DNA from: an uncultured Pseudoruegeria sp.
Lineage (GTDB): Bacteria > Pseudomonadota > Alphaproteobacteria > Rhodobacterales > Rhodobacteraceae
Length of the DNA: 64,000 nt
NCBI GenBank assembly: GCA_947498155.1
Contig: CANMJD010000001.1
Coordinates: 248,001-312,000 of the forward strand
Direction of reading: 5' to 3'
Positions 1 through 9,123 of this stretch are shown here, one piece after another. A program made the translations under genes and the position numbers. Each line of letters opens with the position of its first letter. The first letter of the stretch is position 1. The notes under the pieces are model-generated. The model did no database searches, was not told the origin of the DNA, and saw nothing but the letters and a program-made list of their open reading frames with translations.

Positions 1-92
1 CGAATTGAAGCCGATTTAGAATCATTATAGACAGCCCATTAACGGGGCATCAGCCCTGGAAAAAAGCCGAAACAACAAGAGAGTAAATCGCT

Positions 93-641
93 ATGAAAGC
101 TGGAATTCGCCTGCCCGACGTTACTTTTCACACCCGTGTACGTGACGACTCTATCGAAGGTTCGAACCCGTTCCGTTGGGAAGATAAAACAACCCAGGAT
201 TACTTTGCCGGTAAACGCGTGGTACTGTTTGCCCTGCCCGGTGCGTTCACCCCGACATGCTCGACCTTCCAGCTTCCGGGTTTCGAGAACGGCTTTGCGG
301 ATTTTCAAGCCGAAGGCATCGACGGAATTTACTGCCTGTCAGTTAACGACAGCTTTGTAATGAACAAATGGGCCGAAGCGCAAAATCTGAAAAACGTTAG
401 CGTGATCCCCGATGGCTCTGCCGAGTTTACCCGCAAAATGGGCATGCTGGTGGCCAAGGAAAATCTCGGCTTCGGCGCACGCTCTTGGCGCTATGCCGCT
501 GTGGTCAACGATGGTGTGATCGAAGCCTGGTTCGAAGAGCCCGGTCTGTCCGACAACCACGGTGAAGACCCCTATGGTGTGTCCTCGCCAGAGACTGTGT
601 TGAACTGGCTGGTGGATGCCAATCAGGAAAAAGCAGCCTGA
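93..641 (+). CDS. Peroxiredoxin, Prx5-like (AhpC/TSA superfamily)
   Basis: A cytosolic thiol peroxidase that would reduce hydrogen peroxide or organic hydroperoxides. The 182 aa protein carries the Prx5-type active-site motif PGAFTPTCS with the peroxidatic Cys at residue 56, and the NDSFVMNKW segment usual in this subfamily. Length is normal for stand-alone Prx5 proteins. The ATG has an AAGAGAG ribosome site about ten bases upstream. It is a single gene followed by a strong hairpin terminator, and the convergent neighbour is unrelated. The physiological reductant (glutaredoxin/glutathione or thioredoxin) cannot be told from sequence. The family call is secure; substrate preference is not. Confidence 0.95.
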   Translation: MKAGIRLPDVTFHTRVRDDSIEGSNPFRWEDKTTQDYFAGKRVVLFALPGAFTPTCSTFQLPGFENGFADFQAEGIDGIYCLSVNDSFVMNKWAEAQNLKNVSVIPDGSAEFTRKMGMLVAKENLGFGARSWRYAAVVNDGVIEAWFEEPGLSDNHGEDPYGVSSPETVLNWLVDANQEKAA

Positions 642-663
642 ATCCAATGTGGAATTTAAGAAT

Positions 664-690
664 AGGCCCGCGCATTTGGCGGGCCTTTTT
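664..690 (+). terminator. Rho-independent terminator after the peroxiredoxin gene
   Basis: AGGCCCGC pairs with GCGGGCCT across a 7-base loop and is followed by a run of T. It lies directly after the peroxiredoxin stop codon and before the 3' end of the convergent DUF6456 gene. Confidence 0.9.
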
Positions 691-692
691 AC

Positions 693-1775
693 CTATCCGA
701 TTAACGGCCCGTGGGGCCCGACCATATCGTCGTAATGGGCCCGCAGCCGTTGTAGGGCAATCCGCAAGACGATTTTACCGGATCGTGCTGACCAGCCCAT
801 GCGTTTCTCTGCGGCTTCCATGCCCTCCAGATAGCAACAGCAGCGCAAGACCACATCCCCCAGTCCCGGCCCCAGATCGCGCAGCGCTGATTGCACGCGT
901 GCCCGGGCAGCCGCAGGTGAAGACCCCTCATAATCAATACCTTGTCGCTCTGATCCTGCAGAGCAAGTTAGAAATCTGTCCCAGTCCTGTGTGACGCGCG
1001 GACCAAGCTGGGCCAATTCGAAATCTTCACGGAGCTGCTCTCCGGCGGTCACAAGTTCAACCGGCAGAAACGGAGCACCATTGCGGTCCTTTCGGCGGGA
1101 AAGGGCTGCCAACGGCGACTCCGCAATGGCCCCGCGCGTCGGGCGCACCATTTCTGCAGGCTGAAAGGCGCTGGCGGCTTCGGCAAACCCTGCCCCGTGC
1201 TGAACGCCGCCTTCCTGCGCGCGCAACCACGCCTTGCCAGCAGCGGTGATCTGGTATTGCCGTACCCGGCCATCCTGCTCACAGGTGATCCATTCACGCA
1301 GCGCCAGCGTTTGGGCGACATCCCGGTCCAACACGGCGGTACGGGCGGTTTCGCCATCCGGAAGGCTGCGCAGGATGATTGCATTGTCCATATCCGGCGC
1401 CACCGCCAGCCGCGCGCCGCTTTCGCACAGGCGCCGCAGCACCCGCAGGGCTTCTTGGGTAAAGCGGCCTGCATCGTCGTTTCTTGCGCAGGTTTTGGGG
1501 TATGTCATGGGCTTTTTCTCCTGAATGGCTTTGGGGGCGGCGGCGGCATAGTGACGATGCTCCAGCCGGATCAGCGCTTCATCCACGAGCGGATCTTCGC
1601 GTCGGGATTCATATTTTCGTATTTGTCGCAAAATGGTTGATGCGTGACATCCTGCACCGCGCGCCAACGAACGGATGGATGTCCCGGATGCGGTATGCGC
1701 CAGATAATGATGCGCTGCCAGAGGCAGATGGTGGGGGGGATCGTTTCGATGAGACTCTCTTTGGGGCCGACACAT
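693..1775 (-). CDS. DUF6456 domain protein, probable DNA-binding regulator
   Basis: A 360 aa protein of unknown role. The C-terminal ~150 residues (from about AEMVRPTRGAIAESPLAAL to the end) look like the DUF6456 domain seen in Rhodobacteraceae. The N-terminal part contains a helix-turn-helix-like stretch (SIRSLARGAGCHASTILRQIRKYE, about residues 32-55) and a second winged-helix-like region near residues 110-190. The start is well supported: ATG preceded by GGAGGT five bases upstream. The upstream intergenic region is AT-rich and shared with the divergent DUF6477 gene. A regulatory or chromosome-associated role is inference from the HTH-like segments only. Confidence 0.75.
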   Translation of the reverse strand: MCRPQRESHRNDPPHHLPLAAHHYLAHTASGTSIRSLARGAGCHASTILRQIRKYESRREDPLVDEALIRLEHRHYAAAAPKAIQEKKPMTYPKTCARNDDAGRFTQEALRVLRRLCESGARLAVAPDMDNAIILRSLPDGETARTAVLDRDVAQTLALREWITCEQDGRVRQYQITAAGKAWLRAQEGGVQHGAGFAEAASAFQPAEMVRPTRGAIAESPLAALSRRKDRNGAPFLPVELVTAGEQLREDFELAQLGPRVTQDWDRFLTCSAGSERQGIDYEGSSPAAARARVQSALRDLGPGLGDVVLRCCCYLEGMEAAEKRMGWSARSGKIVLRIALQRLRAHYDDMVGPHGPLIG

Positions 1776-2002
1776 GAGTTACCTCCACTACGTCGTGTAA
1801 GTGCTTTATTTAAATGCAAATCCGGCGATCAGTCTCAGAAGCCACTAGTTACATAATTATTAAAATTCGCCACAAATTTAAGAATAGTTTCCAAAGTATG
1901 AACAATTTTAATGTGCATCGAACGTTGGATTTCAATTCACGCAACACAGCCAAAGGTTGTGCCTAAATGCAATCATTGCTCATTTTCAGAGGATTAGTTG
2001 TT

Positions 2003-2290
2003 ATGCCAACACCGTTTGATACCCCTCAAATCCGCCGTCCAAGCCTTCTGGTGTCTGCCGCCCGTCACGGGTGTGAGCGGTACAACCGCAGTCGAGATCT
2101 GCCACGGGTTATTGGCATGGCCGTCGGCCGCGGTATCACTGCAAATGTCGAAGTCCTAACCGATGCCGAACAAGATATGGAAAACAAACGAAAAACGGGC
2201 GATGCCGGTTATAGCATCACCCGTCATATCGAACTTCTGATCGCGCTTCTGAGCGAGCTAAAACTGCAACGCGCCGATCCGATGACTTAG
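2003..2290 (+). CDS. DUF6477 family small protein
   Basis: The track ORF begins at 1967, but the ATG at 2003 has an AGAGGA ribosome site at proper distance and gives the usual opening MPTPFDTPQIRRPSLL, so I place the start there (95 aa). Basic, helix-rich, no signal peptide or membrane segment. It resembles the small DUF6477 proteins of Rhodobacteraceae, whose function I do not know. It is divergent from the DUF6456 gene and convergent with the MttB-like gene, overlapping its 3' end by four bases. Confidence 0.7.
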   Translation: MPTPFDTPQIRRPSLLVSAARHGCERYNRSRDLPRVIGMAVGRGITANVEVLTDAEQDMENKRKTGDAGYSITRHIELLIALLSELKLQRADPMT

Positions 2291-3828
2291 GTAAAAGCAT
2301 CCTCCACGGCGGCCTTCTTTTCGGCAACAAAGGCTTGCAAGGCCGCCAAAATGTCCGGATCCATCGGCGGTTGCTGGTAGGTATCCAGTAGCTTTTGCAC
2401 CCGGATCGTTGCCAGCGTACTGCTATCGCGCGCGCCCTCTTCGTCCCAGGTTTCAAAGGGCTTATAATCCAGAACCTCGGTCCGCCAAAACGCGGTTTTA
2501 AAATTGCGTTGGGTGTGATCGCAGCCCAGAAAATGCCCGCCGGGTCCGACTTCGCGCAGGGCGTCCATGGCCTGCGCGTTCTCATCCATCGCTACCCCTT
2601 TGGCCAGATGATGCAAAACCCCCAGTTGGTCTGCATCGAGCACGAATTTCTCGAAAGAGGCCACCAGACCGCCCTCAAGCCAACCACAGCCATGTAGCAT
2701 GAAGTTTACCCCGCCCAGCAAGGCAGCATTCAGCGTGTTTGCTGTTTCATAGGCGGCCTGTGCATCCGGCAGTTTAGAGCCGCAAAGCCCCCCGCCCGAA
2801 CGGAACGGCAGATTCATGCGCCGCGCCAACTGCCCCGCGCCATTCAGGATTTGCGTCGCTTCTGGCGTCCCAAAGGTCGGCGCGCCGGAATTCATATCGA
2901 TCGAGGTCACAAAAGCCCCGAAAATGACCGGTGCACCGGGGCGCACCAGCTGGCTATAGGCGATCCCTGCCATCGCTTCGGCTAATACTTGAGTCAATGT
3001 ACCAACGACCGATACAGGTGCCATCGCCCCGCCAACGATAAACGGCGATACAATGCAGGCCTGATTATGCGCGGCATAGACTTCAAGCGCGCCCATCATC
3101 ACGTCATCAAAGGTCAGCGGCGAGTTCACATTGATCAGAGAGGTCATCACGGTGTGATCCCGCACAAAATCCTTTCCGAACAGGATTTCGCACATCTCTA
3201 CCGAATCTTGGGCGCGGCTGGGGTCGGTGACCGATCCCATAAAGGGTTTGTCCGACAGGGTCATATGCGCCAGCAGCATATCCAAATGGCGTTTGTTCAC
3301 CGGTACATCGGTCGGCTCGCAGACGGTACCGCCGGAGTGATGCAGCCATTTCGACATGTAACCGAGTTTCACAAATTTCTGGAAATCAGCCATTGTCGCA
3401 TAGCGGCGACCGTTTTCGTCACGCACAAAGGGCGGGCCGTAAACCGGTGCTATCACAAGGTTATTACCGCCGATCACCACGTTCTTTTCGGGATTGCGGG
3501 CGTGTTGGGTAAATTGCGATGGGGCTGTGGCGCAGAGTTTACGCGCCAGCCCGCGCGGAATGCGCACGCGCTCGCCGTCAATCTCGGCACCGGCGTCTTT
3601 CCAGCGGGCCAATGCGGCCGGATTATCGGGGAAATTCACCCCGATTTCCGCCAGAACGGTTTCGGCGTTGGCTTCAATGATCTGCAGCGTTTCTTCGCTT
3701 AGGAGTTCCAGATTTGGAATCTTCCGCTCGATATATTTGGCGGTTTCAAAGGAAACAGCGGTGCGCTCCGCACGGCGTGCGGCACCGCCGCCTCCGCGGG
3801 CCCGACGGCGGGGTTCTGCTGCTGTCAT
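2287..3828 (-). CDS. Trimethylamine methyltransferase (MttB) family protein, non-pyrrolysine type
   Basis: A 513 aa cytosolic TIM-barrel protein of the MttB superfamily (COG5598). Members transfer a methyl group from a quaternary or tertiary amine to a corrinoid protein. The arginine/glycine-rich N terminus (about 25 residues) precedes the barrel. Motifs such as NPEKNVVIGGNNLVIAPVYGPPF and SGGGLCGSKLPDAQAAYE are typical. The reading frame is open throughout with no in-frame TAG, so this is one of the many homologues without pyrrolysine, a set that includes glycine betaine methyltransferases. No corrinoid protein or MtbA-like gene is next to it. The substrate is therefore unknown. Confidence 0.88.
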   Translation of the reverse strand: MTAAEPRRRARGGGGAARRAERTAVSFETAKYIERKIPNLELLSEETLQIIEANAETVLAEIGVNFPDNPAALARWKDAGAEIDGERVRIPRGLARKLCATAPSQFTQHARNPEKNVVIGGNNLVIAPVYGPPFVRDENGRRYATMADFQKFVKLGYMSKWLHHSGGTVCEPTDVPVNKRHLDMLLAHMTLSDKPFMGSVTDPSRAQDSVEMCEILFGKDFVRDHTVMTSLINVNSPLTFDDVMMGALEVYAAHNQACIVSPFIVGGAMAPVSVVGTLTQVLAEAMAGIAYSQLVRPGAPVIFGAFVTSIDMNSGAPTFGTPEATQILNGAGQLARRMNLPFRSGGGLCGSKLPDAQAAYETANTLNAALLGGVNFMLHGCGWLEGGLVASFEKFVLDADQLGVLHHLAKGVAMDENAQAMDALREVGPGGHFLGCDHTQRNFKTAFWRTEVLDYKPFETWDEEGARDSSTLATIRVQKLLDTYQQPPMDPDILAALQAFVAEKKAAVEDAFT

Positions 3829-4031
3829 CTGTTCTCTCCTGCATTGACTTAGAGATGGGTCCTCTTGCTTATGGTTTTAGCCCAGCGACCCGCCTTGCCA
3901 CGGGAAAAATACGCCCTTTGCGACAAGGAAGCGACATTCGTGCCATTTGCGACCTCTCTCTGTGCTCGAAATGATGAAATATCCGACACAAGAACCTTGC
4001 ACAGCTTAGGCAATATAAGTATTGCGCGACC

Positions 4032-5591
4032 ATGAGCAGCACATCCCATGACCGCCTTTTGATTATCGACTTTGGTTCTCAGGTTACGCAGCTGATTGCG
4101 CGTCGCCTGCGGGAGCTGAACGTCTATTGCGAAATCCACCCTTATCAGAATGTCACAATGGACTTTGTGCGCGAAATGGCGCCCAAAGCGGTGATTTTCT
4201 CGGGGGGGCCTGACAGCGTCACCCGCGAAGGCAGCCCGCGCGTCCCCCAAGAGATCTTTGACTATGGCGTGCCGATCCTTGGGATTTGTTATGGCCAGCA
4301 GATGATGATGACGCAATTGGGCGGCAAGGTCGAAAGCGGCCATGGCACAGCCGAATTCGGCCGCGCCTATCTGACCCAACAGGGATCGCTGGATATATTT
4401 GAAGGCTGGTTTAAAGACGGCAAGGAACAGGTCTGGATGTCGCATGGCGACCACGTCAGCGCCCTCGCCCCCGGATTTGAGGTCTATGGCACCTCTCCGA
4501 ATGCGCCTTTTGGTGTCACTGCCGATACCGCGCGTCATTTCTATGCGGTGCAATTCCACCCCGAAGTGCACCACACCCCCAATGGCGCAAAACTCTACGA
4601 GAATTTTGTCAAACTAGCCGGATTCACCGGCGATTGGACAATGGGCGCATACCGCGAGCAAGCCATCGAAGAAATTCGGGCCAAGGTAGGCGACAAGCAG
4701 GTGATTTGCGGGCTGTCCGGCGGGGTTGATAGCTCTGTTGCGGCGATCCTGATCCATGAAGCCATCGGCGATCAGCTGACCTGTGTGTTTGTGGACCATG
4801 GTCTTCTGCGCAAAAACGAAGCCGAAGAAGTCGTGACCATGTTCCGCGACAACTATAACATCCGTCTGATCCACGCTGATGAGAGCGATCTGTTCCTTGG
4901 CGAATTGGACGGCGTTTCTGACCCTGAAACCAAGCGCAAGATCATCGGTAAACTATTTATCGACGTGTTCCAGAAACATGCCGATACCATTGATGGGGCA
5001 GAATTCCTTGCCCAAGGCACGCTTTATCCCGATGTGATTGAATCCGTGTCCTTTAGTGGCGGCCCTTCGGTGACAATCAAATCTCACCACAATGTCGGCG
5101 GTCTGCCCGAAAAAATGGGCTTAAAACTGGTTGAACCCCTGCGCGAGTTGTTCAAGGACGAGGTCCGCGCTTTGGGCCGTGAACTTGGCCTGCCGCAAAG
5201 CTTTATCGGACGGCACCCCTTCCCCGGTCCGGGTCTTGCGATCCGTTGCCCCGGTGAGATCACCCGCGAAAAGTTGGCGATCCTGCGCGAAGCCGATGCG
5301 GTCTATATCGACCAGATCCGTAAACATGGTCTTTATGATGAAATCTGGCAGGCCTTTGTCGCCATTCTGCCGGTGCGCACCGTCGGCGTTATGGGCGATG
5401 GTCGGACCTATGATTTTGCCTGTGCGCTGCGCGCGGTTACATCTGTGGATGGGATGACGGCGGATTATTATCCCTATACCCATGAATTCCTTGGCGAAAC
5501 CGCCACGCGGATTATCAACGAAGTCAAAGGCATTAACCGTGTGACCTATGACATCACCTCCAAACCTCCGGGCACCATCGAATGGGAATAA
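4032..5591 (+). CDS. guaA: GMP synthase (glutamine-hydrolysing)
   Basis: Converts XMP to GMP using ATP and glutamine-derived ammonia, the last step of guanine nucleotide synthesis. The 519 aa protein has the class I amidotransferase domain first, with the nucleophile in GICYGQQ (Cys86) and the VQFHPEV His/Glu segment near residues 173-179. The ATP-pyrophosphatase domain follows, with the PP-loop SGGVDSS at 229-235. The dimerisation domain ends in the canonical KPPGTIEWE. Length is normal for the family. It is separated from the divergent MttB-like gene by about 200 bp, which would contain both promoters. Confidence 0.98.
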   Translation: MSSTSHDRLLIIDFGSQVTQLIARRLRELNVYCEIHPYQNVTMDFVREMAPKAVIFSGGPDSVTREGSPRVPQEIFDYGVPILGICYGQQMMMTQLGGKVESGHGTAEFGRAYLTQQGSLDIFEGWFKDGKEQVWMSHGDHVSALAPGFEVYGTSPNAPFGVTADTARHFYAVQFHPEVHHTPNGAKLYENFVKLAGFTGDWTMGAYREQAIEEIRAKVGDKQVICGLSGGVDSSVAAILIHEAIGDQLTCVFVDHGLLRKNEAEEVVTMFRDNYNIRLIHADESDLFLGELDGVSDPETKRKIIGKLFIDVFQKHADTIDGAEFLAQGTLYPDVIESVSFSGGPSVTIKSHHNVGGLPEKMGLKLVEPLRELFKDEVRALGRELGLPQSFIGRHPFPGPGLAIRCPGEITREKLAILREADAVYIDQIRKHGLYDEIWQAFVAILPVRTVGVMGDGRTYDFACALRAVTSVDGMTADYYPYTHEFLGETATRIINEVKGINRVTYDITSKPPGTIEWE

Positions 5592-5622
5592 CCCGGCCTT
5601 TGGGCGCTGTCTGGGGGTGATC

Positions 5623-5979
5623 ATGCGTATCTTTTGTCTGATCTGCCTGACAGCCTTGGTGCCCACAATCGCCTTTGCGCGCCCCTTGCCGCCGCTGGCC
5701 TGTGAAAGCATCGACGGGGACAGGGTTTTGGGGATCTATGGCGCTGTCGCCCAACTGAGAACGCCCGAGGTTTCGGGTTTTTCGGTTTCTGATGCGGCGC
5801 GCGCCCATGGGGCCGAATGGCCTGCTTATCTGACGCTGGACAGGGGCGCAAAAACGCTTTCCCTGCGGCTGCAGGAAACCAACTGCAGGGCAGCTGGGGG
5901 CAGTTTTCCTCTACGCGCAGAATTATATGACCCCGCGCAGACAGCGGTCGAGATCTTTTGCTGTACGGTAGCCGAATGA
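5623..5979 (+). CDS. Small exported protein of unknown function
   Basis: The track ORF starts at 5548, but the ATG at 5623 follows a GGGGGTGA ribosome site and opens a clear signal peptide (MRIFCLICLTALVPTIAFA), so this start is preferred (118 aa). The mature part is about 98 residues with four cysteines (SIDG-flanking ACES, TNCRA and CC near the C terminus), consistent with a periplasmic disulfide protein. The stop overlaps the start of the DMT transporter gene (ATGA), which suggests translational coupling. I do not recognise a family. Confidence 0.65.
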   Translation: MRIFCLICLTALVPTIAFARPLPPLACESIDGDRVLGIYGAVAQLRTPEVSGFSVSDAARAHGAEWPAYLTLDRGAKTLSLRLQETNCRAAGGSFPLRAELYDPAQTAVEIFCCTVAE

Positions 5980-6848
5980 CCCTGTCGCCGATCTTTCAGG
6001 CCGCGCTCTGGATGGCGGGGGCCATTGTCGGTTTTACCTCCATGGCTTTTGCCGGTCGGGTGGTCCTGCAAGAATTGGATACCTTCGAGCTGATGCTGTA
6101 TCGCAGCCTTGTCGGGATTGTTATTGTGTTTGGGGTCGGTGCGGTTGTCGGAACACTGCACCAGATATCAACACGCAACTTTAAGCTGCAAATCATCCGC
6201 AACCTCAGCCATTTCGCCGGTCAGAACTTTTGGTTCTACGCCATTACTGTGGCCCCCTTGGCGCAAGTCGTGGCCATTGAATTTACCTCACCGCTCTGGG
6301 TATTGATGCTGGCACCGCTGGTCCTGGCCGAAAAACTGACCAAAGCGCGCATGCTGACCGCGCTGGGAGGCTTTATCGGCATCCTGATCATCGCCCGCCC
6401 CGGTGTCACCGAGGTGAATTTCGGCGTGCTTTGTGCTGCCATTTCCGCCATCGGTTTTGCCGGCTCTGCGGTATTTACAAAACTTTTGACGCGCACGGAA
6501 TCCATCACCGGTATTCTGGCCTATCTTACCCTGACCCAAGCCGTTTTTGGGCTTGTTTGCGCAGGTTTGGACGGTGACATTACCCTACCGAGCCTTGCCT
6601 TGCTACCCTCGGTTGTGATTGTCGGGTGTGCTGGTCTTTTGGCGCATTTCTGCCTGACCAAAGCGCTCACATGTGCGCCTGCTGCGATCGTCATGCCGCT
6701 GGATTTTGCTCGTCTGCCCACCGTCGCTATATTGGCGATGCTGGTCTATGCCGAACCGCTGGATATCTGGGTCTTCGTCGGTGCCAGCGTGATTTTCGTC
6801 TGCAATTACTTTAATGTTTTAAGGGAATCGCGCGTTAAGCCCGTCTAG
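5976..6848 (+). CDS. DMT (EamA) family transporter
   Basis: An inner-membrane drug/metabolite transporter homologue of about 290 aa with two EamA repeats and roughly ten hydrophobic segments. The start at 5976 is chosen over the track start (5958) because ATGA overlaps the stop of the upstream exported protein, implying a two-gene unit. The EamA halves are recognisable by the LALxxxVLGEKLTxxx-like LVLAEKLTKARM and the matching LVYAEPLDIWVF near the end. Substrates of this family (amino acids, nucleosides, metabolites) cannot be predicted from the sequence. Confidence 0.88.
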   Translation: MTLSPIFQAALWMAGAIVGFTSMAFAGRVVLQELDTFELMLYRSLVGIVIVFGVGAVVGTLHQISTRNFKLQIIRNLSHFAGQNFWFYAITVAPLAQVVAIEFTSPLWVLMLAPLVLAEKLTKARMLTALGGFIGILIIARPGVTEVNFGVLCAAISAIGFAGSAVFTKLLTRTESITGILAYLTLTQAVFGLVCAGLDGDITLPSLALLPSVVIVGCAGLLAHFCLTKALTCAPAAIVMPLDFARLPTVAILAMLVYAEPLDIWVFVGASVIFVCNYFNVLRESRVKPV

Positions 6849-6905
6849 CTGTGTCATTCCTGCGACGTTCCGCCACGTCACTTTATATAAAAATTTTTTT
6901 ACGCG

Positions 6906-6930
6906 GCGTCACAAATTGACGCATTTTTAT
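6906..6930 (+). terminator. Possible weak terminator downstream of the DMT transporter gene
   Basis: GCGTCA and TGACGC form a 6-bp stem around a 5-base loop, followed by ATTTTTATTA. The stem is short, so it might equally be an operator-like dyad in front of the porin gene. Confidence 0.4.
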
Positions 6931-6988
6931 TACCTTTGCATAAATCATCCAGATAACCATTCAGATCACGGTAGGGAAGAGACTCAAA

Positions 6989-8089
6989 ATGAGACGTGTA
7001 TCACTCACAGCTGCAGCGTTGCTTGCAACCACATCCATCGCCACCGCGGGCGGCATTGACCGGTCTGGGCAAGGCGTCAACATCCTGTTCGAAGAAGGTG
7101 ATTACGCTCAATTCACTTTTAGCCGCGTCAACCCGAACGTTGATGGCACCGGTGTCGGGGCATTCGCGGGCCAGCCGTCCAACAACGTGCTTCCGGGATA
7201 TAATGCGCTGTCCTTCGGGTATAAGCACCAGCTGACTGACAATGTCGATCTGGCGATCATCATCGATCAACCTTTCGGGGCCCATGTCCGGTATACCGAT
7301 GGTCCGCTGTCCGCTGGCGGGGCTGCAGGCCTTCCGTACAACGGTGAAGCCGACATCGACAGCCGCGCCATTACCGGCCTTGTGCAATACCACTTTAATG
7401 AGAATTTCAGCGTTCACGGCGGTATCCGTGCCCAGAAAGTCGAAGGAATTATCCGTTCCGGTAAAGGGATTCTCGAGGCGGACAGCGATTACAATTTCGG
7501 TGGTGTCGTGGGTGTTGCCTATGAACGTCCGGACATCGCCCTGCGCGTTGCCTTGACCTATTCCTCCGGTATCGAAAACGAATTCAGCGGTAAAAACGCC
7601 GCCTTCCCTCCTGGCTTTGACGCCCGTAACTTTGACGTTAAATTTCCTGAAAGCGTGAACCTCGATTTCCAGACAGGTATCGCTAAAGACACCTTGCTGT
7701 TTGGTAACATTCGCTGGGTTGGCTGGGATGGCTTTAACCTGTCGACCGCTGAAGACGGCGAATGGGTCAGCTTTGATGACGACACCATCACCTACACTTT
7801 GGGTATCGGTCGCCGCATCAATGAGCAGCTGTCGCTAGCTGTCACCTTTGGCTACGAAAGTGCCGGTAGCGTGCCAACCACCTCTGCCCTGACCCCGACC
7901 AGCGGCTCCAAGAGCATTGGCTTTGGCGGCACCTATCAGGCAACCGAGGCCCTTTCGATCTCTGGCGGTATCACCTATGCGGTACCCGGCGATCAAACCT
8001 ATCAAGCCGGTCCAGCCGCTGATCTTGCGGACATCGACTTCTCCGGTGATGCATGGGGCGCAGGTATCCGCATCGGTTACCGCTTCTAA
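6989..8089 (+). CDS. FadL/OmpP1/TodX-type outer-membrane protein
   Basis: A 366 aa outer-membrane beta-barrel of the FadL family, which takes up long-chain fatty acids or other hydrophobic compounds. It has a signal peptide (MRRVSLTAAALLATTSIATA), a barrel rich in alternating aromatic and small residues, glycine-rich turns and a C-terminal aromatic (IRIGYRF), which is the usual signal for BAM insertion. The N terminus of the mature protein (GGIDRSGQGVNILFEEGDYAQFTF) is typical of alphaproteobacterial members. The gene stands alone with its own terminator. The substrate is inferred only from the family. Confidence 0.9.
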   Translation: MRRVSLTAAALLATTSIATAGGIDRSGQGVNILFEEGDYAQFTFSRVNPNVDGTGVGAFAGQPSNNVLPGYNALSFGYKHQLTDNVDLAIIIDQPFGAHVRYTDGPLSAGGAAGLPYNGEADIDSRAITGLVQYHFNENFSVHGGIRAQKVEGIIRSGKGILEADSDYNFGGVVGVAYERPDIALRVALTYSSGIENEFSGKNAAFPPGFDARNFDVKFPESVNLDFQTGIAKDTLLFGNIRWVGWDGFNLSTAEDGEWVSFDDDTITYTLGIGRRINEQLSLAVTFGYESAGSVPTTSALTPTSGSKSIGFGGTYQATEALSISGGITYAVPGDQTYQAGPAADLADIDFSGDAWGAGIRIGYRF

Positions 8090-8111
8090 AACGATCCCTC
8101 GTTTTTTCGGT

Positions 8112-8144
8112 AAAAACCCCGTCCATGTGACGGGGTTTTTCGTT
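8112..8144 (+). terminator. Rho-independent terminator after the FadL-type gene
   Basis: AAAACCCCGTC and GACGGGGTTTT form a strong stem with a 4-base loop and a T-rich tail, twenty bases after the porin stop codon. Confidence 0.92.
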
Positions 8145-8217
8145 TTGACCCCTAAAAGGTTTGACCCCTTTGCCCAGTCTGTCTAGGGAAGACCGAAGAG
8201 CGCGACACGAGGTGGAC

Positions 8218-9108
8218 ATGATCTATTCATCAGCACAGGAATGGCAGAATGCGCCGCGCAAGCGGGTATTGCTCTTTGGTATGTCCGGCCTTGGAAAAAC
8301 CCATATTTCCAATCTGCTACGGGCCTCTGGTGACTGGTTTCACTACTCCGTCGACTATCGCATCGGTACCCGCTACATGGGTGAACATATCGTTGATAAT
8401 TTCAAGGCCGAGGCCATGCGGAATCCGTTTCTGGCAGAGCTTTTGCGCAGCGATAGCATTTATATTGCCAGCAATATCACCTTTGAAAACCTCGCACCGC
8501 TATCGACGTTTCTGGGCAAACCCGGCGATCCGGCGCGCGGTGGACTAAGCCTTGACCAATACCGCCACCGGCAAGGCCTGCACCGCAGTGCCGAAATCAG
8601 CAGCCTGCTGGATACGCCGCATTTCATCGACCGCGCCAAAACGCTTTACGGCTATGATAATTTCATTTGTGACACCGGTGGCTCGATCTGCGAAGTTGTA
8701 GACCCCGAAGATGTGAGCGATCCGGTGCTGACCGCGCTGTCGCAAAATACGCTGATGGTCTGGATCAAAGGGTCCGAAAACCATACGGCCGAATTGATCA
8801 AACGCTTTGATCGTGCGCCGAAACCGATGTATTACCAACCGCAGTTTCTAACTCACGTCTGGGCGGAATATACCAGCGAAAACAATATTCAAGAGGCAGA
8901 CGTTAACCCGGATTCCTTCGTGCGCTATGCCTATGCCAAAGCTTTGGCCCATCGCCAACCGCTGTATCAGTCCATGGCTGAGAACTGGGGTGTCACGGTC
9001 ACAGCAGAAGACATTGCCGAAGTGCGCACCCCCGAGGATTTCAACGCGGTGATATCACGCGCCCTTGAGACCCGCTGTAAAGACCACTATCTCAACCCTC
9101 CATACTGA
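8218..9108 (+). CDS. P-loop ATPase of unknown function, upstream of metA
   Basis: A 296 aa soluble protein with a Walker A motif GMSGLGKTH at residues 21-29 close to the N terminus. The start at 8218 is chosen because GAGGTGG precedes this ATG; the track start at 8161 has no good ribosome site. The motif and the early IGTRYMGEHIVDNF segment recall nucleoside/shikimate-kinase-like P-loop proteins, but I do not see a lid or acceptor motif I can name. The gene lies 15 bp upstream of metA and is probably cotranscribed. I recall this ATPase-metA pairing from other Rhodobacteraceae, but its function is not known to me. Confidence 0.72.
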   Translation: MIYSSAQEWQNAPRKRVLLFGMSGLGKTHISNLLRASGDWFHYSVDYRIGTRYMGEHIVDNFKAEAMRNPFLAELLRSDSIYIASNITFENLAPLSTFLGKPGDPARGGLSLDQYRHRQGLHRSAEISSLLDTPHFIDRAKTLYGYDNFICDTGGSICEVVDPEDVSDPVLTALSQNTLMVWIKGSENHTAELIKRFDRAPKPMYYQPQFLTHVWAEYTSENNIQEADVNPDSFVRYAYAKALAHRQPLYQSMAENWGVTVTAEDIAEVRTPEDFNAVISRALETRCKDHYLNPPY

Positions 9109-9123
9109 AACCGGAGACAGACA

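Noticed and set aside
1-92. Possible promoter TTGAAG/TATAGA before the peroxiredoxin gene
   Set aside because: Spacer is only 15 bp and no OxyR-like site was found, so I do not call it.
3849-4574. 241 aa minus-strand ORF overlapping guaA
   Set aside because: Antisense of guaA; protein has no family features.
9109-9123. Search for a SAM-II riboswitch before metA
   Set aside because: The gap to the upstream gene is 15 bp and the region before that gene shows no SAM-II-like pseudoknot.
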